From the NCBI GenBank assembly GCA_938041955.1, contig CALISD010000084.1:62001-126000 (forward strand): a stretch of DNA of 64,000 bases. Direction: 5' to 3'. Source of the DNA: an uncultured Granulosicoccaceae bacterium. GTDB lineage: Bacteria; Pseudomonadota; Gammaproteobacteria; Granulosicoccales; Granulosicoccaceae. Positions 9,061 to 17,385 of this stretch are shown in pieces. The position numbers and the translations under genes are program-made. The stretch's first letter is position 1. Each line of letters begins with the position of its first letter. The notes beneath the pieces are model-generated. The model saw only the letters and a program-made list of their open reading frames with translations. It was not told the DNA's origin and did not search any database.

Positions 9061-10893
9061 ATGAGTGCAAACAGCGCATTCCAATTTGTCAACGGCAACG
9101 ACGAACCGGTCGGATTTGCCGATCCGATCACTGGCAAGCTTTTATTGGCGCCAATCCTTGACGCTCTGCTGATCGACGGCATGATCCTGGGTGAAAATCA
9201 TCAGATTCTCACCAGCGTGCGCACCAATGTTGGCGACAACGACAAAAATGCATTGCAGGGTATCGCTGAATGTAACTGGGAAAACCAATTGCAGCCTGGC
9301 CAGAAATTGACCATGGAGGTATTGATAAAGTGGTTTTCGCAGAAAGTTAATATTCCGGTAAAAAAGATTGATCCGCTGAATACCGATGTGTCTGCAGTCA
9401 CTGCGGTGATGTCTATCGCCTATGCAAAACGATTTCAAATTATCGCACTCGAGGTGACACCCACCTCGGTCGTAATCGGGACTTGCGAACCCTTTGATCT
9501 GAGCTGGAAGAACGAGCTCGCCAAAGTGCTGCAGAAAGATATTGTGCCGGTGTTGGTCGGCAGTGAAGATATTAATCGTTATCTGCATGAGTTTTACACG
9601 GTATCCCGGTCAGTACTCGGTGCCAAGAAAGAGCAGAATGCGCAAGCGCCGGTAAGTGGTGTGCAGAATCTTGAGCAAATGATGGAGCTCGGCCGCAGTG
9701 GCAAGCTCGATGCGAATGATCAGCATGTCGTTAACATCGTCGATTGGTTACTGCAGTACGCATTTGAACAGCGCGCCAGTGATATTCACTTAGAGCCTGC
9801 AAGAGACCAAAGTGCTGTGCGATTTCGAATAGACGGGGTTTTGCATCACGTCTACGAAGTGCCGGCTACAGTGATGGCGGCGATCACAAGCCGGATAAAG
9901 ATATTGGGCCGCATGGACGTTGCAGAGAAGCGGCGACCGCAAGACGGTCGACTAAAAACCCGTAACGAAGATGGTCGTGAAGTTGAATTACGACTATCTA
10001 CTATGCCAACCGCCTTTGGTGAAAAGCTCGTGATGCGGGTGTTTGATCCGGATGTATTGCTTAAAAAACCGGTTGATTTGGGTTTTAGTCAGGCCGAGCA
10101 GGATATCTGGGAAGGTATGTTGCAAGCGCCGCATGGAATTATTCTGGTTACCGGCCCGACCGGTTCTGGTAAGACCACAACGCTTTATACCAGCCTGCAG
10201 CAGCTGGCGACACCGCAGGTGAATCTTTGTACTGTAGAAGATCCGATTGAGTTAATTGTTCCCGCGTTTAATCAAATGCAAGTTCAACCGAATATTGATC
10301 TTGATTTTGCGACTGGTATTAGAACACTGTTAAGACAGGATCCGGACATCATCATGATTGGTGAAATTCGTGATGTTGAAACTGCGCAAATGGCTATCCA
10401 GGCAGCGTTAACCGGTCACCTCGTAATTAGTACATTACATACGAATGATGCACCGGCGGCGATAACACGTTTACTTGAGCTGGGTATTCCTTACTACCTG
10501 CTTCGCAATTCACTGGTCGGTGTGATAGCGCAAAGATTGGTTCGTACACTTTGCCCTGCTTGTTCCGCACCAACGTCGGTGGATGCAGGAGACTGGGATG
10601 CGCTCGTCAGCCCTTGTGCACTCGAACACCCGCAGTCTGTACAAGAGAAGGTCGGTTGCCAGGAGTGCCGGGATACCGGTTTCAAAGGGCGGGTAGGACT
10701 GTATGAAATTATGCAGATGACACCCGGGGTAAAGCAAAAAATTCTAGCTGAGGGGGATATTGCCGAGCTTAGAGACCAGGCCATCAAAGATGGTATGGAA
10801 CCATTGCGTGTGAGCGGGGCGCGCAAAGTGGCTGCAGGTTTGACCACAATGTCCGAGATTTTACGAGTGGCCCCGCCGCCAACGGATTACTAG
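9061..10893 (+). CDS. GspE/PilB-family secretion ATPase, orphan
   Basis: A 610-residue traffic ATPase. Residues ~1-170 form an N-terminal T2SSE_N-like domain. The ATPase core has Walker A GPTGSGKTTTLY, the Asp box EDPIEL, Walker B DPDIIMIGEIRD and the His box TGHLVISTLHTND. Near residue 500 a C-x2-C (CPAC) and later CQEC pair form the zinc-binding insertion of GspE/PilB proteins. No pilin, platform protein or secretin gene is nearby, so its machine must be encoded elsewhere. Type II secretion and type IV pilus assembly both remain possible. It is divergent from arsC across 173 bases. Confidence 0.92.
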   Translation: MSANSAFQFVNGNDEPVGFADPITGKLLLAPILDALLIDGMILGENHQILTSVRTNVGDNDKNALQGIAECNWENQLQPGQKLTMEVLIKWFSQKVNIPVKKIDPLNTDVSAVTAVMSIAYAKRFQIIALEVTPTSVVIGTCEPFDLSWKNELAKVLQKDIVPVLVGSEDINRYLHEFYTVSRSVLGAKKEQNAQAPVSGVQNLEQMMELGRSGKLDANDQHVVNIVDWLLQYAFEQRASDIHLEPARDQSAVRFRIDGVLHHVYEVPATVMAAITSRIKILGRMDVAEKRRPQDGRLKTRNEDGREVELRLSTMPTAFGEKLVMRVFDPDVLLKKPVDLGFSQAEQDIWEGMLQAPHGIILVTGPTGSGKTTTLYTSLQQLATPQVNLCTVEDPIELIVPAFNQMQVQPNIDLDFATGIRTLLRQDPDIIMIGEIRDVETAQMAIQAALTGHLVISTLHTNDAPAAITRLLELGIPYYLLRNSLVGVIAQRLVRTLCPACSAPTSVDAGDWDALVSPCALEHPQSVQEKVGCQECRDTGFKGRVGLYEIMQMTPGVKQKILAEGDIAELRDQAIKDGMEPLRVSGARKVAAGLTTMSEILRVAPPPTDY

Positions 10894-11059
10894 TGTCCGC
10901 CCGTAAACAAAGATGGCAAGACGGCACTGATATGCATGTGGTTTCGCCACTGCAGCGGGAGTTTGGTCATTCTTAAAACTAACTCATGTGGTCGTGAAGA
11001 TCGTGCGTGTGGCACGTACGCTGTAGCATTCGCTTACGGGCAGGAGTAAAGCAGACCTG

Positions 11060-11275
11060 CTAGCTTTCCAGTGCGGTGATGAACTCTTCATCACCAACAG
11101 TAATGACATCGCCCGCCATTATCTTCTTGCGTTTTCGAGTTTCGATCTCACCATTGACGCGTACCTGTTGATTTTCAATCATCTGCTTGGCTTCGCCACC
11201 ACTGCTGGCTAAGCCTTCAAACTTGATCAATTTGAATAGCTCAACGGGTTCTTTGTTTAGCTTCACTTCACGCAT
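11060..11275 (-). CDS. Small S4-domain RNA-binding protein (YbcJ-like)
   Basis: A 71-residue stand-alone S4 domain. LFKLIKFEGLASSGGEAKQM and QQVRVNGEIETRKRKKI carry the two helices and the beta turn of the S4 fold, with a basic patch at RKRKK. It resembles E. coli YbcJ. RNA binding is inferred from the fold and the target is unknown. It is convergent with the GspE gene across 166 bases in which I see no clear terminator. Confidence 0.88.
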   Translation of the reverse strand: MREVKLNKEPVELFKLIKFEGLASSGGEAKQMIENQQVRVNGEIETRKRKKIMAGDVITVGDEEFITALES

Positions 11276-11326
11276 TCTGTTTGGTTTTAGCTCGTTGGGT
11301 TTTGAAAGGGCTGCCTACACCTCGCC

Positions 11327-11491
11327 TAGGAGCTTGTCCGAGAGTTAGGCTCGTAGCGAGGTTGTGAGATTTTAGGTTAGATATTTCTGATTGATAAAGG
11401 TGAATAGTCATTCTTCTTTAACGATAGGGATCGAAATAGCTGGCCAAAATATCGCGACCGCAGTAGATCCTGGTTCTCGGATAAGCTCCTA
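11327..11491. mobile_element. MITE-like element with 17-bp imperfect terminal inverted repeats
   Basis: The sequence taggagcttgtccgaga at 11327-11343 is repeated inverted as tctcggataagctccta at 11475-11491, matching at 16 of 17 positions. The 165-bp interval has no ORF. If the outermost TA is read as a duplicated TA target, the repeats are 15 bp, as for IS630/mariner-type MITEs. It fills most of the gap between the S4 gene and the GFA gene. No transposase or second copy is visible in the window, so the call rests on structure only. Confidence 0.45.
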
Positions 11492-11584
11492 ATAAGCGAT
11501 CAGTCTACACGAAGGGCTCGAAATAGAGATGATATAACCTGTCCCTGCTAGTAATATGTGCTCTTAATCAGGAGGTCTTAAACA

Positions 11585-12442
11585 ATGCTAACCGGATCAT
11601 GTTTGTGTGGTGCTGTGGCTTACGAAGTCGAAGAGCCGCTGGAAAATTTTATTCACTGCCACTGCTCCATGTGTCAAAAGGCACACGGCACACCGTTTGG
11701 AAGCTATGTCAGAAGCCCTGGAGTCACCATAAAGCATGGTGAAGATAAGATCGCGCGGTATGAATCATCACCCGGATTTTATCGATGCTTCTGCAATGAA
11801 TGCGGTTCAGTTTTGCCAGAAGATGTGGATGGGGCGGAATTTTATTTTGTTCCGGCGGGCGGGCTTGACAGCGCGATCAGTGTAAAGCCAATCAAGCATA
11901 TCTTTGCTGAATCAAAAGCGGACTGGTATCGAATCACTGATCCTCTGCCGCAGATGGCCGAATACGATGAGATAGCGACGGAACAGGGGCTTACCTCCGT
12001 TGAGCAATCAGAAAGAGGAGGTGTGCATGAAAACCACGTATCCGGCAGTTGCTTGTGTGGAGACGTGGCGTTTCGATACAAGTCAGGCAGTGCCAGGTTA
12101 ATGATGCTTTGCCATTGCAGTCGATGCCGCAAGGTGAAGGGTGCCGCGCATGCTGCCAATGTATTTGTAGCACCGGAAGACTTTGAATGGTTGCAGGGTC
12201 AAGCAAATGTCACTGTGTACGATTTACCAGATGCGGAGCGCTTTGGTAACAGCTTTTGCAAGCAGTGCGGCTCATCTGTACCAAGGCAGTCAGAAAACTC
12301 TCCTATGGTAAACGTCCCGGCTGGGTCACTTGATGATCACCCCGGTATAGAACCTAAAGCGCATATTTACATTGCATCAAAAGCGGATTGGTTCGAAATA
12401 ACTGATGACACACCGCAACATATCGAGATGCCGCCCGCGTAA
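11585..12442 (+). CDS. Tandem GFA-domain (CENP-V/formaldehyde-activating-like) protein
   Basis: A 285-residue protein made of two GFA zinc domains. Domain 1 (~1-115) has SCLCGAVAYEV, CHCSMCQKAHG and CNECGSVLP. Domain 2 (~150-270) has SCLCGDVAFRY, CHCSRCRKVKG and CKQCGSSVP. Each carries the CxC, CxxC and CxxC cysteines that bind two zincs. Single-domain GFA proteins are the rule, so this is an internal duplication. The ribosome site GGAGG lies 9 bases before the ATG. The family name suggests formaldehyde-glutathione chemistry, but most members have no proven reaction. Confidence 0.88.
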   Translation: MLTGSCLCGAVAYEVEEPLENFIHCHCSMCQKAHGTPFGSYVRSPGVTIKHGEDKIARYESSPGFYRCFCNECGSVLPEDVDGAEFYFVPAGGLDSAISVKPIKHIFAESKADWYRITDPLPQMAEYDEIATEQGLTSVEQSERGGVHENHVSGSCLCGDVAFRYKSGSARLMMLCHCSRCRKVKGAAHAANVFVAPEDFEWLQGQANVTVYDLPDAERFGNSFCKQCGSSVPRQSENSPMVNVPAGSLDDHPGIEPKAHIYIASKADWFEITDDTPQHIEMPPA

Positions 12443-12472
12443 GCGTTAGCGGGTCAATGTGCTTGCGGGAAC

Positions 12473-12504
12473 AAAAAACGGGACCGAATGGCCCCGTTTT
12501 TTTT
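12473..12504. terminator. Bidirectional rho-independent terminator
   Basis: An A-run, then stem AACGGG/CCCGTT with an inner CC/GG pair around a GAAT loop, then eight T. The A-run on the left makes it work for both strands: it ends the GFA gene (plus) and the thioredoxin-like gene (minus), which converge here. Confidence 0.85.
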
Positions 12505-12517
12505 AGTACATGTTGCC

Positions 12518-12937
12518 TTAACTCGCAATGGCTTTGGCAAACATTTCTTCGATAACATCTGAAGATGTCTGGGCGATTAGCCGGTCGATCTCTTTGCCAT
12601 CTTTGAACATAACTAATGTTGATTGTCTTTTCACGTTAAGCGCTTTGACCCATTCATCACCTTTGAAGATGTCCCAGTCAACTCGCATTATTGTGACTGC
12701 CTGATAGGCGTCGTTACCGTCGATTAGTGCACTCACGGTGCGCTCTTGAGATCGGCAGGTTGGTCACCAGGAAGCTGTGAAGTCAAGCATGAAGGGCTCG
12801 CCACTCTCGAGAGCTTTTGCATAAGCCTCTTGAGTGAAATCCACATGCTGGCTGCCTTCTGCCCAACTGACGTTTGTAGCCAGTGTAGATGCAGAGAGTG
12901 CCAATGTGGAAAGAGCCAGAAATTGGCGTCTTTTCAT
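12518..12937 (-). CDS. Exported thioredoxin-like protein, probable selenoprotein (Sec58, UPTC motif)
   Basis: Gene callers would report only a 72-codon fragment from a GTG at 12736. Upstream, the same frame is open to an ATG at 12937 with GAGG about 7 bases before it, interrupted by a single TGA at 12766-12764. Read through, the product is 139 residues: signal peptide MKRRQFLALSTLALSAS (twin Arg, Tat- or Sec-type), then HVDFTQEAYAKAL, then FMLDFTASW-TGA-PTCRSQE. The TGA takes the place of the first Cys of the thioredoxin WCxxC motif, where known redox selenoproteins carry selenocysteine; Cys61 is the resolving cysteine. The downstream fold (VTIMRVDWD, KALNVKRQSTLVMFKDGKEI) is intact, although the usual cis-proline is not evident. 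The alternative is a recent nonsense mutation or a sequencing error. selA/B/C/D are not in the window. Confidence 0.75.
12729..12741 (-). promoter_or_regulatory. Candidate bacterial SECIS stem-loop
   Basis: On the minus strand, GCAC-CGTGA-GTGC starts 22 bases after the in-frame TGA and the loop begins about 26 bases after it, with G in the second loop position. This is within the range accepted for bacterial SECIS elements as I recall it. A longer alternative pairs ACCGT with ACGGT around a 14-base loop. The stem is short, so this supports rather than proves recoding. Confidence 0.4.
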
Positions 12938-13045
12938 ATTGTGTCCTCGATTTTGGGTCGTCGACTGGAGATCGTCAACATCAGTTTGATGTCGGGAGTG
13001 CCTATTAGTTCCAGCCGACCATGATTATAAGCAGCAGTGAGGCGC

Positions 13046-13834
13046 TTAGTCGACGAATGCTTTCTCCATCACGAAAGTGCCGGGACGGCTGTTTGACCCT
13101 TCAACTAATCCGAAGCCTTCACAAATGACCTTCATGTCTTTGTTTAGCCCCATGGAGCCACAAATCATCACACGATCGGTGTCGGGGCCGATGGCTGACA
13201 CATTGAGATCACGGAACAGCTGACCAGAGTCGATCAATTGGGTAATACGCCCCTGCGGGGTAAATTCTTCCTGGGTAATGGTTGGATAGTAGCGAATTTT
13301 CTGCTGTGATAACTCACCTATCAACGGATCATCCGGTAGCGCGTTGATCAGCGCCTGGCTATAGCCGAGCTCTTCAACCTGGCGACAGGTGTGCGTCAGA
13401 ATGATTTCGTCAAATCGTTCGTACAGGTCGGGATCACGAATCAATGAAGCAAATGGAGCGACACCCGTTCCGGTGGCAAACATGTACAGTCGTTTACCAG
13501 GCAACAAGGCATCCAGTACTAAGGAGCCCACTGGTTTTGGTTGCACAATGATATCGTCACCGACTTTGATTTTTTGCAGGCGTGAGGTGAGTGGGCCGTC
13601 GCTGACTTTGATCGAATAAAACTCCAGCTCGTCATCCCAGGCGGGGCTGGCTATTGAGTAGGCACGCTTGAGTGGCTTTTTAGTGTCATCGGGCAAGCCG
13701 ATCATTGTAAACTCGCCAGAGCGAAAACGAAGGCTCGAGGGGCGCGTCACTCTGAATGAAAACAGGCGATCATTCCAGTGCTTAACCTGAGTGACTTTTT
13801 GGGCGTCAGGTGACGAAACGGCTTGGTGGTTCAT
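13046..13834 (-). CDS. fpr: Ferredoxin-NADP(+) reductase
   Basis: A FAD enzyme of ~262 residues that moves electrons between NADPH and ferredoxin or flavodoxin. RAYSIASP is the FAD-binding RxYS motif. The NADP part has FATGTGVAPFASLIRD and VMICGSMGLNKDM. The C-terminus ends VMEKAFVD, close to the Fpr-type ending with an aromatic-containing tail. The start is uncertain: ATG at 13834 gives the usual length, while 13858 adds eight residues. It lies 108 bases upstream of the selenoprotein gene on the same strand and is divergent from larA. Confidence 0.93.
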   Translation of the reverse strand: MNHQAVSSPDAQKVTQVKHWNDRLFSFRVTRPSSLRFRSGEFTMIGLPDDTKKPLKRAYSIASPAWDDELEFYSIKVSDGPLTSRLQKIKVGDDIIVQPKPVGSLVLDALLPGKRLYMFATGTGVAPFASLIRDPDLYERFDEIILTHTCRQVEELGYSQALINALPDDPLIGELSQQKIRYYPTITQEEFTPQGRITQLIDSGQLFRDLNVSAIGPDTDRVMICGSMGLNKDMKVICEGFGLVEGSNSRPGTFVMEKAFVD

Positions 13835-13988
13835 AGTGTCGACTTGAATTTGAATCATTAGATGTGCGTATCTTATGGGCGATAGCCGGTAATTTACAGA
13901 GTTAATACGTTTGAAATCATCGTATTTGTCAACTGTTCAACATAAGGAATGAAAACTTGTCATATTGTTCTGATCCGGGGGTTAAATA

Positions 13989-15305
13989 ATGAAAGTTGAA
14001 CTGGCGTTCGGACAGTCAGGTTTACAAGTAGAGCTGCCAGCACAGGCAGTGCCTACGCTGTTACGCAAGCCGGCGATGAAGACAGAAAAATCTGCCGGTG
14101 AAATTATTCAACAGGCTCTGGCGAGCCCGATAGTTAAACACGGTTCGCTAGAACCCGGAGAGGCAGACTATCTGACAGAACTTGCCGGTGGCGCGCAAAC
14201 AGCTTGTATCTTAATTTGTGATATCACGCGCCCGGTGCCCAACAGTGAGTTTCTTCAACCACTGATTCGTCGTTTGTTAGAGGCGGGTGTGCCAGCCACA
14301 GGAATCACCGTGCTGATAGCGACCGGTTTGCACAGGCCGAATCTTGACAAGGAACTTGAAGAGCTCCTCGGCGATCCCTGGGTGCAAAAAAACGTCAGTG
14401 TTAAAAACCACTATGCCCGTGATGAAGACAGTTGTATTCATTTAGGGGTGACGGAAAAGCATTCTGTGCCTGTTGGTTTGAATCGATTGTTTGTGGAGTC
14501 GGATATAAAAATTGCCACCGGTCTGGTAGAGCCTCATTTCATGGCCGGTTATTCGGGGGGGCGTAAGGTAATTGCTCCGGGTGTTGCACATCATGAAACG
14601 ATCCGGACTTTTCACAGCGCTAGGTTTATGGAGCACCCGCTGGCGACTTCCTGCGTTCTTGATGGTAATCCGCTGCACGAAACCCAGCTTGAAATTCTAC
14701 AGATGTTGGAAGGTCCGGTGCTGGGCCTTAATACCGTACTTGATGAACATCGAAATCTGGTGCACGCGACCTTTGGTGATGTACTTGAAAGTCATCTTAG
14801 TGCGGTAGAATTTGCACGCGGCAGTTGTGAATTGAACATCGGGAGGAAGTTCAAAACTATTCTGACGTCCTCAGCAGGTTATCCGTTGGATAAAACGTAT
14901 TATCAAACAGTTAAAGGGATGGTCACACCGCTGAGTATTCTTGAAGAGGGCGGTGACCTGATTATTGTTTCCGAATGCTCTGAGGGGTTCGGATCTGAAG
15001 AGTTTTGTGCTGCACAAAGGCAGTTGGTGGCGCTTGGTACTGAGGGTTTTTTAAAGTCGATTGCCGAAAAGACGCTGGCTGATGTAGATGAGTGGCAAAC
15101 CGAAATGCAGTTAAAGCCGATGCGCGTCGGCAGAATAAAACTGTTTGCACCGAAGCTTGGTAGTGATCCATCGGGTATTACAGGGGTTGAAGTAGTCGAT
15201 GATCTGACTGCATCGATTGAAGAAAGTATAAAGCGCCATTCAGATAACGAGATAGCGGTGATTCCAGAAGGCCCGTATGTCGTGCCGTTTGCCACCGCAC
15301 GATAA
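13989..15305 (+). CDS. larA: Nickel-pincer-dependent 2-hydroxyacid racemase LarA
   Basis: A 438-residue LarA protein. The key residues described for Lactobacillus LarA are all present: Asp78/Arg81 in DITRP, catalytic His115 (GLHRP) and His183 (EPHFMAGYSGG), Lys193 (GGRK) that carries the pyridinium nickel-pincer cofactor, and His209 (TFHS) as nickel ligand. The G-rich ribosome site lies just before the ATG. It heads a larA-larC-larE-larB operon that supplies its own cofactor. The LarA superfamily racemises several 2-hydroxyacids, so lactate is only the default substrate; no lactate permease is near. Confidence 0.93.
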   Translation: MKVELAFGQSGLQVELPAQAVPTLLRKPAMKTEKSAGEIIQQALASPIVKHGSLEPGEADYLTELAGGAQTACILICDITRPVPNSEFLQPLIRRLLEAGVPATGITVLIATGLHRPNLDKELEELLGDPWVQKNVSVKNHYARDEDSCIHLGVTEKHSVPVGLNRLFVESDIKIATGLVEPHFMAGYSGGRKVIAPGVAHHETIRTFHSARFMEHPLATSCVLDGNPLHETQLEILQMLEGPVLGLNTVLDEHRNLVHATFGDVLESHLSAVEFARGSCELNIGRKFKTILTSSAGYPLDKTYYQTVKGMVTPLSILEEGGDLIIVSECSEGFGSEEFCAAQRQLVALGTEGFLKSIAEKTLADVDEWQTEMQLKPMRVGRIKLFAPKLGSDPSGITGVEVVDDLTASIEESIKRHSDNEIAVIPEGPYVVPFATAR

Positions 15306-15314
15306 GAGCTGCCT

Positions 15315-16544
15315 GTGAAAACTATTGATCAAAATATAGTTCGAATCGACCTTGAACCGCTCGGCGGTATTGCCGGTGATATGTTTGCCGCAGCGCTGTT
15401 TGCTGCGTTCCCTGTTTTATATGATGATTTTGAAAATGATGTAGCACAGCTAAAGGTATGCGGCCTGTCGGCATCGATTGAAGATCGACTGTCGAATGGA
15501 TTGCAAGCCAAATACTTCAGTGTTCTACAGAAAACCACGGCGAACCCACCACGTACACTTGCATCCGTCAAAGCGTTTCTTGAATCTAGTGCACTGGAAA
15601 AATCTGTCTGTGTTCATGCCATTGGTATTTTCAGTTTATTGGCGCATGCTGAAGCGCAAGTGCACGGAAAAACTATTGACACGATACACTTTCACGAAGT
15701 CTCTGACTGGGACTCTATGGTAGATATTGTCGCGGCGGCAGGAATTATTGCGCGGCTAAACTGTGCACATTGGCGGGTGGGTAATTTGCCGCTTGGGGCT
15801 GGCAGCGTAAACACCGCCCATGGAGACATACCAGTGCCGGCACCGGCGACTTTGGCATTGCTGGAAGGGTTTCAGTGGCACGACGATGGTGTTGGAGGGG
15901 AGCGGGTTACGCCTACGGGGGCGGCAATTGTTGCGTATCTCAAGGCTACCCCTATTAGCATGGCATCAACGCCGGTGAATCTGTTTGCTACCGGCAGCGG
16001 GTGCGGCACCCGGGTACTGGAAGGTCGTGCAAATCTTCTGCGTGTCATGGCCTTTACCGGCGCGACGGTAGAAGATGAACATGGCGACGCCCTAATCACA
16101 GATGAGGTGGTTAGAATGGGTTTCGAGATTGATGACATGACGGCAGAAGAAATTGCCTGGTCGACAGATAGACTACGTGCGTGTGAGGGTGTGCTTGATG
16201 TGAGTTGTGTGATGATGCAGGGAAAAAAAGGCAGAGCTGCCACAGGCGTTCGAATTCTAGTGCAACCGACGAGCGTTGAATTGATAATTCAGCAGTGTTT
16301 TAAACTCACTTCAACTTTGGGGGTGAGATATGGAGCTGTTGCCCGCAAAGTACTGCCTAGAATGAGTATGGAATCGCAGGGTCTCGAAATTAAAACGGTA
16401 GAGCGTCCTGGCAATACCCGTTCAGCAAAAACAGGGAGTGATGGTCTTTATGGGTCCGACACCCTTGAAGCCCGCCGGAAAATAGCAATAACGCTCCAGA
16501 ACAGGGCGGTTAATGAATCACTGACTGATGAAAGCGAGGTCTAG
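15315..16544 (+). CDS. larC: Nickel insertase LarC (pyridinium bis-thiocarboxylate nickel chelatase)
   Basis: A 409-residue CTP-dependent cyclometallase that inserts nickel into the LarA cofactor. Markers are the N-terminal GGIAGDMFAAAL, HFHEVSDWDSMVDIVAAA, the GDIPVPAPATLALLEG segment and ERVTPTGAAIVAYL. In Lactobacillus plantarum larC is split and joined by a programmed frameshift. Here it is one continuous frame of full length. It starts 9 bases after larA, and its stop lies just before the larE start. Confidence 0.92.
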   Translation: MKTIDQNIVRIDLEPLGGIAGDMFAAALFAAFPVLYDDFENDVAQLKVCGLSASIEDRLSNGLQAKYFSVLQKTTANPPRTLASVKAFLESSALEKSVCVHAIGIFSLLAHAEAQVHGKTIDTIHFHEVSDWDSMVDIVAAAGIIARLNCAHWRVGNLPLGAGSVNTAHGDIPVPAPATLALLEGFQWHDDGVGGERVTPTGAAIVAYLKATPISMASTPVNLFATGSGCGTRVLEGRANLLRVMAFTGATVEDEHGDALITDEVVRMGFEIDDMTAEEIAWSTDRLRACEGVLDVSCVMMQGKKGRAATGVRILVQPTSVELIIQQCFKLTSTLGVRYGAVARKVLPRMSMESQGLEIKTVERPGNTRSAKTGSDGLYGSDTLEARRKIAITLQNRAVNESLTDESEV

Positions 16545-16545
16545 C

Positions 16546-17382
16546 GTGGTGGTCTCTAATCAGATAGCTGAAAAATTAAACAGCCTTCAAGAGGTTCTGA
16601 AAGCAGAACAGAAGCCGGTTTATATTGCACTAAGCGGTGGCATCGACAGTTTGACGTTAATGACCATAGCAGCAAAGGTACGTACAGCGCCCACCATAGC
16701 GATGCATGCGGTATCGGCTGCTGTCCCTATTGAAGCCACGCAGCGATGTCGGGAGTTGGCGGGCAAGTATCACTGGACGCTTAAAGAGCTGAATGCCGGG
16801 GAGTTTAATAGCGAACAGTATATTCAAAATCCGGTGAATCGTTGTTATTACTGTAAAAGCAGTCTGTTTGAAAGCATAGTGGCAGAAGTAGGGCTAGGCT
16901 GCCTGATCGCTACAGGCACTAATACTGATGATCTTGGAGACTATCGCCCCGGACTAAAAGCCGCTAGAGAAAGGGATGTATGGCAGCCTTATGTGGAGGC
17001 AGGCATTAGTAAAAACATGATAAGAGAGCTTGCCTTAGAATCAGGATTAGGCGCGCTTGCACAGCTCCCGGCACAGCCTTGTCTTTCAAGTCGAATTGAA
17101 ACAGGTATCAGTATTAATGTGATTGATTTGCGCTTTGTGCATCAAGTGGAGACCGAGCTTTCGCGCTATCTTGGAGCAGATGATATTCGTTGTCGCATTG
17201 TGAACGATGGAGTAGTTGCGCAGCTGCCGGCTGATAGTCAGGCGTTTGGCGATCATAAGGTCTATGACACCGTGGTCGAGTTGGTCGGTAATTTATGTGC
17301 TGATAATAACAGGAAGTTTTTACGCGTTGAGCCATACCGTATGGGCAGTGCGTTTCTTCGCAATGCTGAAGTCGGCCTTTAA
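16546..17382 (+). CDS. larE: Sulfur transferase LarE
   Basis: A PP-loop ATPase that adenylates the cofactor precursor and donates sulfur. The loop ALSGGIDSL is near residue 30. NRCYYCKSSLF is conserved in LarE, and PAQPCLSSRIETG holds the cysteine equivalent to the sacrificial Cys176 of Lactobacillus LarE. I prefer the GTG at 16546 (278 residues) because GAGGT lies 5 bases upstream and it follows the larC stop by one base; an ATG at 16528 would overlap larC and lack a good ribosome site. Confidence 0.92.
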   Translation: MVVSNQIAEKLNSLQEVLKAEQKPVYIALSGGIDSLTLMTIAAKVRTAPTIAMHAVSAAVPIEATQRCRELAGKYHWTLKELNAGEFNSEQYIQNPVNRCYYCKSSLFESIVAEVGLGCLIATGTNTDDLGDYRPGLKAARERDVWQPYVEAGISKNMIRELALESGLGALAQLPAQPCLSSRIETGISINVIDLRFVHQVETELSRYLGADDIRCRIVNDGVVAQLPADSQAFGDHKVYDTVVELVGNLCADNNRKFLRVEPYRMGSAFLRNAEVGL

Positions 17383-17385
17383 GTC

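Noticed and set aside
12518-12736. Independent 72-residue protein starting at the GTG at 12736
   Set aside because: It is the C-terminal part of a thioredoxin fold and lacks the redox motif; the frame continues upstream through a single TGA to a proper start and signal peptide.
15315-16544. Programmed frameshift in larC as in Lactobacillus
   Set aside because: The gene is a single 409-codon frame of full length.
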